Assembly: GCF_030272615.1 (NCBI RefSeq)
Contig: NC_081412.1
Span: 41,378,291 to 41,442,290 of the forward strand
Length of the DNA stretch: 64,000 nucleotides
Reading direction: 5' to 3'
Source: Cryptomeria japonica
Lineage: Eukaryota; Streptophyta; Pinopsida; Cupressales; Cupressaceae
Shown here one piece after another: positions 10,895 through 21,273 of this stretch (position 1 is the first letter of the stretch; each line of letters opens with the position of its first letter). Below the pieces are notes generated by a model. It searched no databases, was not told the DNA's origin, and was given only the letters and a program-made list of their open reading frames with translations. The translations under genes and the position numbers were made by a program.

Positions 10895-12370
10895 ATGCGT
10901 AGAGACATTGCTCCTCCTTCCTTCAGGATTCACTTTCATCCTTTCACATTGCACACACTCACAACCTATTCACTCACAATAAACTTACCCATTCCCATCA
11001 TGGCTTGTTATTGATCTACCTAAGATTGGTTAGCCATTCATAATAAACCCCCCCTTTTCACTCCCTTTCCATCCATAACAAATCAGATCCTATCTATGGC
11101 TAAGGCAAATCCTACGTCTAGTAATGGGTGTGGAACTGAGAACATCACATGTTTCGAGGAGTACAGTTTCTTCTAGCTTACTTCAGTCTATTCGCGCACA
11201 ATCCGCAATAAAGCAACATTTGCATCACAGATCCACAATAAAGGTTCGTCTTCTCCGCAATAAAGTATCAGCTTCATGGATTCAGTCAGTTTCAGATGAG
11301 ACACGGCAGCAACAATGGGCTTCAACAAATCAAATCTTTCAACAGACTCAGACAACATTATGGTTCAGTGCTATCTATCCTTTCTGTAAAAGTAAACATT
11401 GTGACCACAATCAAATAAGACTTATACAAGTGACAAGAGACACTAAACTTGAGGACTACAGTGGGTGTTGGTGTTGAGTCTTGGTTTTCTTTTGATTTTA
11501 TCTTTCTGGTGACATGTCTTTTAGCTATTCCAGGATGTCTCTGACTAGAGATTCTATCTCCAGGATGTCTTTGACTAGAAAGGCGAGGATGGGGTATCGT
11601 CACCTATTTTACATTTGTTGTCTGTGGATTGTCTTTTAGTAATGCTATGACTTATCCAAGGATATGAGGACACTGTGAGTCTAGTCTGAACTGGGGCATT
11701 CCTTGTTTGTGACTGTCTTATCTCCATGCAAACAGGTACAATGACTTTCTGGGTCGAACACATGCCTCGATTGTCATAGCCTACTTGCCATAATAAAGCT
11801 CAATGATGATAACGCACAAGAAGCTCTTTCATGTTCATATCTTTTGTCTTTCATCCCCCCTTTTTCTTGATTGACTTTCATCGTCCTTCTTGAATCCGTG
11901 TAGCTTGCTATCACATGACTGAGTATAATGACATACCAAAAACATTTGCATTTCATATACTTGCACCTGCATTTCTACATATAAGCATTTCATACATACA
12001 TATAGATATCACAATTGCATCAAATCCTGCACACAACACTTGTTAGCACAATTTACATTTGCATTATCATATTCATCTGTATTTCATACATTCACATTTG
12101 CATCATGCATACACATATAAAACATAAAAGAACAAAAATATTGTATTGCATCATATACATATTTGCATCCATATCATAAGCATCACATAAGAACATCTCA
12201 TCACATAGGTACACACGCATATAGCTGTCGCAAAAATGAATCATCTCATATATATATTATAAAGTGTCATGATACAATGATGTCAAAAAAATCATATGGC
12301 TACAATCACCCGCAGGTGTCTACAATACAAAAAAATGGTACAAATACTGATACAAGGGAGCCCTCTATGG
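10895..12370 (+). other. Non-coding stretch between Tat pol and the antisense PMD gene
   Basis: No domain-bearing frame is visible. It holds low-complexity AT-rich DNA, notably ATTTGCAT-like and CATA-rich words at about 11,940-12,220. It would be the shared 3' region towards which the sense pol and antisense PMD transcripts converge. Confidence 0.6.
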
Positions 12371-14390
12371 CTATGATGAACTCCCTCCCTCAGAGCCGCC
12401 TGGCCTCGACGGAATCTGAGCTCTAGAAGGACCCGCTCCAGGATCACCCTGCCTGTCCCCCCTATCTGGTGGTGGTGGAGGACCCATGACCCCACCACTC
12501 GATGCCTGTCTCCTCCGGCTCCCTCCGGTAGCTGTCACTATCCGCGATGGTCTATGGAAGCTCCTTGCCCACTGATCTATTGGCACGACACCATAATACA
12601 GGTCCCTCCAGTAGGCAATCTCCTCTCCGGCTCGCAGGACATATGCGTAGCCTGCTCTTGTATCCTTCGCCGCCTGCCTCCCTGCCCTCAGCGCTGTCCT
12701 AGCCTCAGTGTAGCGCTGAATCGCCTGATCCCTCTCCCACTCAGTATCCCTGAGCCTGATCCTGAGTCAGTCCCTCTCCCTCTCCAGATCCTGGATCTCA
12801 TCTGCCTGGCCCTTGCAGATCTCCCTGAGCTCAATCAACTCATCCTCCTTTGGATCCCCACCCTCTGCCTCTGCCTATGGCTCTCCCTCTGCAGGTGCCT
12901 ACCCCTATACCTGTCCCTATACTAGTGCCTGAATGGGTACCTGTCTCAGCACATGCCTAGGTCCCTGTACCTGTCTCCGTCCCTGCTCCTGTGCCTGTAC
13001 TGGCACCTATCCCTATCTCTGTCCCTGTGCTCTAGGACCCTGTGCTGCTGGTACCTGCAGGGGCAATCCACCGCAACCCCTCACCACTTGGGCCTGTCCT
13101 TCCTATCCACCCTCCCTTCGAGGTGCCACCCTCCTCTCCCCAACTACTCCCCTCCGCCTCCATCACCCCCACCATCATCATCATCATCTCCTCCTCCATC
13201 CCCCTCCAGTAGCTCTCCTAGATCTGTCAATCGAGGGAATGGATGCTCGGCCCAATATGTTGAATACTCTGCATCCATCCCGGCGTCCTCGATCTCGGGC
13301 CACATATCCCAGGGTAGGGGCACCATCTCTGCCAGCTGTGTCAGCGCCTGATCATATGACAATAAAGGATCGAACTGCGCCTGATCCCTCACTGTACGGG
13401 CATACATACCCGAGCCTCATGGCATCCTCTAGATCCTACCGTACTGTCTACATACTCTATCCACCAGCTGTCTCTCCAGTATATAGGGCGTCCACCCAAT
13501 CAGATACCTACTCCGGAAGGTGTAAGGCAGCTCCACTGCATCATCCTCCCACTCCTCACATCCCAGATACGGCCTCCAGATGACTACGTCAATGTCATCT
13601 ATCACTCGCCACCAATGCTCTAACCTGCCAATCCGCGGCTGCGAAGTGATCATGTCATACAGATGAACAAAACTCCATCCATGACCTCTCCCTCTGAAAT
13701 GTATCGGCCGCGTGATAGTTAGATGCTCGTATGCCCAAACCTGCAGAAGTGTCACTCCACAACCCAATCCCACTGATCCATGGTACACAAACTGGTGAAG
13801 CTCATAATATAGGTGGGCCAACACACATGGACCCCACGCATATCTGGTGTGCTGCATCACCAATATCTCCAGTGCTCCTCCCCAGCCCACTGCCAACCCC
13901 CATGTCGCCCTGTCCGGACACAGGAACCCACTGATGGCTCCTCCAATCATAGCTGGCAAAGCTAACCCTGTCATAGTCATGGTGTCCCATGCCACATGTC
14001 CTGCTTTCATCTCTAGGCCGGGATCCTGAAACACCTGTCTCAAAGCCTCTCTGTCTCTGTCGCGATCATATGGAATCAGATCTCCATTAATCGGTATATG
14101 CAGAATCCTGTACACATCCTCAAGGGTGACTGTCATCTCACCCATCGGCAAATGAAATGTGCATGTCTCTGAATGCCATCTCTCGGCCAGCGCAGTCAGC
14201 AAACCCATGTTTGCCCAAAACTCAGGCACCTATAGCACATGTCTCAATCCCATCTCCTCAATGGCAGCTCTATCCTGAAAAGACAACTCCGGTCGCAACC
14301 TCTGTGTCGACGGGAATCTCTCCCGTGACTCTAACATAGGCAAATACTCCTGCAGTCAAACAAATCAATCATGTCAGTCATGGTGGCATT

Positions 14391-14660
14391 CACTGTTCAT
14401 CACAAAATGCTACTCGCTATCTAAATGCATATGGTTATCTATCTCAGTGACACTCACTGTTCATCACAAAGTGTTGCTATCTATCCTAGTAGTGCTCCCT
14501 GTTCATCACAAAGTACTACGTGTGTGACATTCCCTGTTCATCACAAAGTGTTACTCACATTTTGCACTCCCTGTTCATCACAAAGTGCTGCTCATACTTT
14601 AGGTACTCCTTGTTCATTACAAAGTACTCTATCTTGGTGCTCCCTGTTCATCACAAAGTG
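14391..14660. repeat. Seven copies of a TTCATCACAA hairpin
   Basis: The core CTGTTCATCACAAAGTG (or close) occurs seven times from about 14,391. Each core is bounded by short arms that pair although their sequence changes: GCATT/AATGC, ACACT/AGTGT, GCACT/AGTGC, GTACT/AGTAC; the remaining copies pair with G-T wobbles. It lies inside the predicted PMD intron. Confidence 0.75.
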
Positions 14661-14791
14661 CCTTGATCTATCCTAGTCTTCCTAGAGGACCTACTTGAGT
14701 GTAACCTCTCAGCAGCTTATCCAATCGACAGCGTATGTTCATCACAGAACTGCCGATTTGACCTAGAAGATAGAACCTTGCATTTTTCGGA

Positions 14792-15038
14792 CATAAACAT
14801 GTTTCTAACTCACAAACACGCCTATTGACTGCACAAGCACGCCTAAACAACACAGACACGCCTGTTTGACATAAACGTGCCTATATTGTTCACAAATGCG
14901 ACTTTGCAACATAAACACGCCTGAAAGGCATAGACGCGGCCCCATCTGGCACAAGCGCGGTTCCAGACACAGACGTGCCTGGCACCGACACAGACACGCC
15001 TGTTGGACACAGACGCGCTTAGCACTGACGCAGATGCG
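14792..15038 (-). repeat. Iteron array III: GCGTCTGTG on the minus strand
   Basis: Read on plus, CACAGACGC-type copies begin at about 14,792, 14,811, 14,832, 14,851, 14,870, 14,891, 14,910, 14,929, 14,950, 14,968, 14,989, 15,008 and 15,029, in steps of 18-21. Motif and period match arrays I and II but inverted, so it is sense-oriented in the PMD transcript. Confidence 0.88.
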
Positions 15039-15315
15039 GTTTCCCGGTTTTTGCATTTTTTGCATCCTACTTCTAAGCGCATTTATTGCCCTATCTACCA
15101 TGCATTTATGACAAAATTGAATGCGTCAAAGTACGAGGAGGTTTGGTGGTACTTACCAGCTCTCCTGCCTCTGCTGGTCTCTGAAATCGGCGAACGTGGT
15201 CGAATCTGTGTACGAAAGCCATCGCTGCTGACTACTGCTGCTCTTTTTCTCGCTTTGCACTATGATCTCGTGAGGGTGTAGATGACAATGAGGATGTCTT
15301 TTGCCCGTGGTCTAT

Positions 15316-15321
15316 CTTATA
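15316..15321 (-). promoter_or_regulatory. Possible TATA box of the antisense PMD gene
   Basis: On the minus strand GGCTATAAGATAG lies ~95 bases upstream of the PMD start codon. An in-frame TAG just upstream of that ATG makes it the first usable start. It fits a separate promoter inside the element, but rests on sequence and distance only. Confidence 0.4.
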
Positions 15322-15547
15322 GCCTACCCTACCCTTCATTTCCCGAGTCAGTCTTCGTTATCCCGTGACTCTGTCACTTTATCCGGTCAATCCATTCTAT
15401 CTTGTCTTTCTTATCGAGAGATTGTCTGCAATCTTTTCAGACATTTTCATCCAATCTCTCGAGGGGGCATATCATTCCCATACTGGGGCAACTCTGTATC
15501 AGTTCATCTTATCTTCTTTGAAACAACACGACAAGCCGCATTGTCTC

Positions 15548-15561
15548 AAAGAGGGGCAAAA
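15548..15561 (+). other. Polypurine tract of Tat element
   Basis: AAAGAGGGGCAAAA directly abuts the 3' LTR and would prime plus-strand DNA synthesis. Confidence 0.9.
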
Positions 15562-16337
15562 TGTAGACACCCAAAATTGTCCAGTCTAATTAAATAAATA
15601 TTTTATTTATTTAATTATCTAAGCCTAATTCTTCTATTAATTAAATAAATCTTTATTTATTTAATTAATTCATTTATCCTCTTCTAGCCTTATTTCTCAT
15701 TTAAATAAATACATTTATTTATTTAAATTATCCCTTTCCTAAATTAAATAAATATTTTATTTATTTAATTGTCCCACTTCTTCTATTTATTAAATAAATC
15801 TTTATTTATTTAATTAATTCATTAGTCTTTTCTACACATGACACATGTCATTCATCTCTTAATTCCTACACTACCTACCTCTTTCATTATTTTGGTATTT
15901 CTTTTACCTACCCTCTAATCTTAGCCGACCTCTCTTTTTACACCTCTCAATCTTATCCCTCCATTTCATATCGTGTCTTCTATTTAAGGAGATGCTTCCT
16001 TCATTGCCAAACCCTAATCACTCATGCTAATGATCATTTTTTACTACACTACGATCCTACTTGCAACCACATTCCATTCTTTGTTGAGCTCTTGTGCATA
16101 TAAAAATCTGAGAGCAAATATATCAAGCAAGATCAATGGAGATAGGAAGAATAGAGATCAAAACCCTATTGGACATGTGATGGTATAATCTTTGTGATTT
16201 TGTTTTATTTTGCATTGTCTTAGGTAATCTTCATATGTTATGGTGGATCTTTGTTGATTGTTAGGCTAGGGTTTTGTGGTTGGATTCATTTAGCCTTTCA
16301 ATATTTTTATTATTGTTATCCATTTTCACCATATACA
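15562..16337 (+). repeat. 3' LTR of Tat element
   Basis: It is 776 bp, colinear with 162-920. Six transitions and a 17-bp insertion (the missing palindrome arm) separate the pair. It is followed by the ATATC duplication. Confidence 0.96.
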
Positions 16338-16342
16338 ATATC

Positions 16343-16435
16343 TGCTAACTGCTCTTTGCTAGACACATACTCCATTTTTACTTTCTTCTCCTATACACTT
16401 TCCCTCTGAAAGTGATACTTTAACTCAATTTGCTT
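16343..16435 (-). pseudogene. copia RNase H C-terminal fragment between two insertions
   Basis: The minus strand gives QIELKYHF, then EYVSSKEQLADI, the segment before the DIFTKPL motif found at 75-161. One in-frame TAG lies between these motifs. The solo LTR bounds it on the right, the Tat element on the left. Confidence 0.88.
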
Positions 16436-16440
16436 TTTTC

Positions 16441-18372
16441 TGTAATGTCCCACTTTGAAATATAATTTAATAATAATTAATAATAAAATTAAAATACAAA
16501 AGAACAAATATTAAAATTAATATTAAAATATAAAAGAATATAATTAAATATAATTAAAATTTGATTAAAGTTAATGAAAGGTCAAAAGGCATGAAATGAT
16601 AAGTTGTGACTTCCTCAAACATGAGATATAAAAGGGAGAAGAGAAGCTCATTTGATTGGGGGAGAATTTGAAAAAATGAGAAGTGCAGGTCTGATTTAAA
16701 TAAGAAGTACAGATCTGATTATAAAAGATTATGTCCCTCCCAAAGGGCAGAAATAATGAAGAGTTGCACTCTTTCAAAAGGTGCTAATGGTGAAAGGGTG
16801 TGTCTCTTGCCAAAGGGCATTACGTTGGTGGAGAAGAAAACAAAGTATTAAGGATAAGGGATTATCGGAGAAAGGAAGGACACTAACACCACTGTTGCTG
16901 CCTCAGTCCACATCTACACCCTGACTAACATGATAGGGGTATAAAACAACCAAAGAAATTCAAAAAGAAGATGTTTCAGGTATGTCTTCATCTCCTAAAG
17001 GAATGGTAATAATTGTTGCTAAGATATTGCAAAGAGTAATATGTGTATCTAAAGTATGATAGAAATCACTTCAGTATGTCACGAATGTTAAACCATTTCA
17101 CACAGCTAATTATAACTGTAACAAATCTACTATATAGTTTTTAGTAACTTACTGTATGTCGCATACTCAGAAAATATGCTCGACTGGTTAAATGATACAA
17201 ACAAGTTATAATGCATGACAGTGTTTAGATTTATGGTTATGATGCCAAATTCACGTGTGCTTATATTAAACAGTAATTATTCATCATTCAACCTATATAA
17301 CATATTAAACTGCAACTATGTATGTGAATTGATAGAGCTGTGCATTTCTAGTAATTAAACTTAATGTCATATATGTATTTACAATCCCAAGCGGTCACAA
17401 TCTGATACGCATAAGCAGTTTATAATAGTAATAAATATGAATAATGTTATGTTAAGGAATTGACACTAGACTTTCACAGTACGTCTGATATATTTTGATA
17501 TACATAAGTAGATTATTATTAAAGTTAAACCACAAATGGCATAAGCGAGCTTCTTAATGATTTCCTTTTCTGTTCACCTGATATAATAACCATAAGATTA
17601 TACATAAATTGGATAAAGCGAACTGCTGAAATACTGACAGATTATTTTACAGATCTGAAACTAAAACATACTGTACAATCTTATGTCAATAACAATAAAA
17701 ATGAATCTACTCACTAATTTACTTAAAATCCTGAGAAGGCAGAGTGGTTGGGAGAGGAGGATAACTATCTCAGTTGTCCACCTACTGATCCATGTAAGAT
17801 CAGTAGGCCAGTAGGGCATATGACTGCTACTGAGCCTGGGACTAGCAATTAATAAGCCCCTCTACAATTTGAAACTTCCTTGGTTTAATAATTTTAGGGT
17901 GAGACAAGGAATGAATTGCGGGGATAAGACCCACACCACTAATAGTAAGCCAAAGGGGCATAATGACTGCCTTTGGATCCAGAGTGGGATGGATGGGCTA
18001 ACAGATCATTCCCTGTGCTACCAACTATGGTTATTAAAGGAAAAAAAAAATGTTATAAACCATATAAGTTGCAATTGAATAAATCTTGCTTCCGCTGCAT
18101 ATGTATAATCTGAAAAAAGTAATTTCTGTATGTTCTACTGTGATTTTTCTTTGAATGAACAAGTAAATATAAGATTATAAACCAAATTGAATTATTAATT
18201 CAATATTAGAAAGAAGACTATGTTTCTCTGTTATGACTACCGGTATCTAAGAAGTTGGAAAATGTGATATTTAAGATAGTTTGTCTCCTAATCAATTTAG
18301 TTTAAGTCATAAGTATGCTGAGATGGATTAATTATGGGGAAAACAAAGCTAGACCTAGTAGGGGACATTACA
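16441..18372 (+). mobile_element. Solo LTR (1,932 bp) of another LTR retrotransposon
   Basis: It begins TGTAATGTCCC and ends GGGACATTACA, a perfect 11-bp inverted terminus with TG/CA ends, flanked by TTTTC on both sides (16,436-16,440 and 18,373-18,377). Removing it and one TTTTC rejoins the copia RNase H frame. No coding domain is visible inside. A TATAAAAG at 16,627-16,634 suggests plus orientation. It is probably left by recombination between the two LTRs of a full element. Confidence 0.87.
16627..16634 (+). promoter_or_regulatory. TATA box in solo LTR
   Basis: TATAAAAG lies 187 bases into the LTR, preceding GGGAGAAGAG. It is a good plant TATA match at a plausible U3/R position. Confidence 0.5.
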
Positions 18373-19800
18373 TTTTCTTGCATGTAACATGAGATTTTTT
18401 GAAATATTAATAGCACTAGTGTTATCACAATGAATAGTCACCAGTCTAGACATGTCTTCCTTAAAACCTTCCAAAATATGTTTCATCCATATAGCTTGAG
18501 TACAATTCATTAATGCTGCCACATATTCTGCTTCAGCTATAGATTGTGAAATCCAAGATTGTTTCTTGCTTATCCAGGACACCAATATTTCTCCTAAAAG
18601 GAAAGCTCCACTGGTTGTGCTTTTTCGATCATTAACATTTCCAACCCAGTCTGCATCTATGAAAACTTTTAAAGAAAATTTATCATTGTAAGGATACCAC
18701 AAACCATAATCAATTGTTCCTTTCAAATACTTGAATATCCTTTTTACCACTACCATGTGTGTCTCCTTAGGATCTTTCTGAAATCTTGCAACCAATCCAA
18801 CAACATGTACAATGTATGGTCTATTGTGAACCACATAATGCAACTTCCCAATCATAGACTTGTATTCTTTCTCATCCAGAGATGATAAATCATCTTGTTT
18901 TGACAATTTACAACCTGTCACCATCAGAGTACCAACCGATTTACAATATTCCATGCCAAAAAAATTCAAGACTTCTTTTACATACTTAGTCTGATAAATA
19001 AATATTCCATTCTCCAGTTGTTGAATCTATAAACCAATAAATAATTTTACCTCACTAATAAGAGACATCTCAAATTCTTTCTTCATTTCATCTACAAAAG
19101 ATATACACGTGTCATCATTTTCACCAAATATTATATCATCAACAAAAACTTCAGCAATTAACATTTTGTCTCCATCAGTCTTCAAATATATGTTACTATC
19201 TTCACTGGTTCTTCGGAATCCTACCTTGATCAGATGTGCATGCAATCTTTCAAACCATGCTCTGGGATCTTGCTTCAATCCATATAGTGCCTTGTGTAGT
19301 TTGCAAACCATATTTTCATCTTCACTCAATGAAAAACCATCCGGTTGTTCTATATATACTTCTTCCAAGATACCATTCAGAAAAGATGATTTAACGTCCA
19401 TCTGATAGACCTTAAATCCTTTAAAAGAAGCAAAGGCAAGCAACATTCTAACACCTTCAATTCTTGCCACCGATGCAAAGGTTTCACCATAGTCTTCACC
19501 TTCTTCTTGTGCATACCCTTTGCAAACCAACCTTGCCTTGTTTCTAGCAACTTCACCATCCTCATTATGTTTGTTTCTGAATACCCATTTTGTCCCAATA
19601 ACATTTTTGTCTTCCGGTCTAGGAACAAGAGACCATGTATTGTTCTTCTCAATCTGGTCAAGTTATTCATTCATTGCATTAAACCAATCTTCATCTTTCA
19701 AAGATTCTCTAATAGTCTTCGGCTCAATAGTTGAAATCAGATAGGAATTCTCTCTTATTTTTCTTCTTGTCTGCACACCAGCATTCTTGTCATCTATAAT
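18373..19800 (-). pseudogene. copia reverse transcriptase and RNase H
   Basis: RT motifs in minus-strand order: [43 protein letters not shown] and the catalytic FVDDIIFG, so the active-site Asp pair is kept. RNase H shows FIDADWVGN, RKSTTSG and SIAEAEYVA. One frame holds throughout. Stops include a TAA near 19,673 and a TAG near 19,025 in front of IQQLENG; the TAG fits CAG to TAG. The RNase H end is cut at 18,373 by the solo LTR and continues further left. Confidence 0.92.
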
Positions 19801-21273
19801 CTAGAATTCTGAATGATTTAGCCTTACATATCTTGGGATTACTAGTTCTGGTGCAATGCTTTCAGCTTCATGTTCATCATCTTCTTCATCGCTTACTGGT
19901 TGAGCTCCTATTTCTGCATTGTTCTGCTCATCTTCCTTCTGCATTTCTGATTCAATATACACAAGTTTTTCTTCATCATCAACAGGCTCAGATCTGCTGG
20001 ACTCATCAGGTTTGTCAGAAAATTCATCAATTTTAACATTCACACTCTCAACTATTTTATTTGTCCTTTTATTATAACATTTGAATGCTTTACTCTTGGT
20101 AGAATATCCAAGAAATATCCCTTCATCACTCTTTGCATCAAACTTTCCAGTAAAATCACCTCTTTTAATAAAAGATCTACTGTAACCAAAAACTTTAAAG
20201 TAGCTAACATTAGGAGTCTTACCGTGCCAAAGTTCATAAGGTGCTTTATCATTACCTTTCTTCACAAGAACCCAGTTCAAAGTGTAAACAATAGTGCTAA
20301 TAGCTTGTCTCCAAAAATTTTTTGGAACATCTCCTTGTATCAACATTGTTCTAGCAACTCCCACTATTGTCATGTTTCTCTTCTTTGCAATGCCATTCTG
20401 TTGTGGAGTCTTAGGTGCTAACATCTGTCTCTTTATTCCATGTTCTTCACAATACCTAGTAAACTCATCAGAAGTAAATTCTCCACCCCGGTTAGATCTT
20501 AAGCACTTCAGATTCTTGTCAGTTTCCTTTTCAACTAGGGCTTTAAAGATCTTGAATTTACTAAATGCCTTTGATTTCTCCTTCAAGAAAGTTACCCACA
20601 TCATCCTTGAAAAATCATTAGTGAAAATCATAAAATACTTATCACCATTAAAAATTCTAGTCCTCATAGGACCACATAGATCAGTATGCACTAAATCAAG
20701 AATATGCTCTAAAGAAAAATATTTACTCTTAAAAGATGTCGAAGTCATCTTGCCCATCTGATAATATTTGCATAACACATTATCTCATTTAACAAGTTCA
20801 GGCATACCTCTCATCATACTTGATTTGCTGACCTTTATCAAACTATCAAAGTTGACATGACATAACCTATTCTGCCACAACCAGCTATCTTCAATTTTAG
20901 CCACAAAACAACTATTCACATTATCATTAAGATGAAAAAGGTTACCTCTAGTATGTTTACCAGTAGCTATCAAATATCCATTGCATCCCATGATCCTGCA
21001 CGCTCCTTTTTTAAACTCAAGGTGATATCCTTTATCATTTAGTTGTCCAACACTCAACAAGTTATGTTATAAACCTTCAACAAAATAAACATCATCTACG
21101 TTACTCTTACCATTCAATGAAATAGATCCTTTACCTTTTACCATGTAGGGTGAGTTATTAGCAAATCTTACCACACCACCATCAAACTCTTCAAGGGATA
21201 TGAATTTGTTCTTATCACCGGTCATGTGATGTGAGCAACCATTGTCTATTATCCATTCATCACTAGAGTCAAA
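19801..21273 (-). pseudogene. copia protease, GAG-pre-integrase and integrase, catalytic sites mutated
   Basis: The protease site reads WIIDNGCSHHMTGD where copia has Asp-Ser-Gly. The GAG-pre-integrase motif is LWQNRLCHVNFDSL. The integrase core keeps the first Asp (LVHTDLCGPM), but the second is Asn (LRSNRGGEF) and the Glu is Lys (QQNGIAKKRN). Each change fits a G-to-A transition on the coding strand. Stops close the frame at 21,061-21,063, 20,779-20,781 and 19,801-19,803 (TAG, likely from CAG). An acidic linker follows the integrase. Confidence 0.9.

Larger units (their letters stand above)
14350..15156 (-). other. Intron of the antisense PMD gene (predicted)
   Basis: An 807-bp intron has donor GTAAGT (15,156-15,151) and acceptor TTTGACTGCAG ending at 14,350. 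It joins exons 1 and 2 in phase 0. It contains both the hairpin series and the third iteron array. There is no transcript evidence. Confidence 0.7.
12371..15222 (-). pseudogene. Antisense plant mobile domain (PMD; MAIN/MAIL-like) gene captured in the Tat element
   Basis: Exon 1 (15,222-15,157) has 22 codons from ATG in a good context and ends at a consensus donor (CTG|GTAAGT). Exon 2 starts at 14,349 after CTGCAG and continues in phase. Exon 2 carries PMD signatures: PEFWANMGLLTALAERWH, LPMGEMTVTLEDVYRIL, CGVTLLQVWAYEH and RQLVDRVCRQYGRI. An acidic Gly/Asp stretch, a Gln-rich then Glu/Arg helix-forming region and a Pro/Gly/Ser tail follow. Stops include TAG 14,230-14,232, TAG 13,429-13,431 and TGA 13,417-13,419; the frame shifts within the Gly/Asp repeat near 13,150-13,200; several TAGs interrupt the Gln-rich part. 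PMD proteins in Arabidopsis act in transposon silencing and gene expression; the role inside an element is unknown. Confidence 0.87.
162..16337 (+). mobile_element. Tat-lineage Ty3/gypsy LTR retrotransposon, 16.2 kb, carrying an antisense PMD gene
   Basis: Both LTRs start TG and end CA, with a 5-bp duplication. Internal order: 2.2-kb leader, gag, protease, G-patch-like segment, RT, gypsy RNase H, a second archaeal-type RNase H, integrase, a 1.7-kb non-coding stretch, antisense PMD gene, polypurine tract. The second RNase H between RT-RH and integrase is the marker of the Tat clade. The LTRs differ by six substitutions, all transitions, over ~759 aligned bases plus one 17-bp indel, so insertion is fairly recent. 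Yet gag-pol has seven in-frame stops, one frame change and a lost integrase catalytic residue. The copy is dead, or was copied in trans. Confidence 0.95.

Noticed and set aside
13429-14229. Annotation as a Ser/Thr phosphatase (PP7 long form-like)
   Set aside because: PMD sequences are often labelled that way, but no phosphatase motifs are visible; only the plant mobile domain is.
16441-18372. DNA transposon with 11-bp inverted repeats
   Set aside because: TG...CA ends and a 5-bp duplication fit an LTR better; no transposase.
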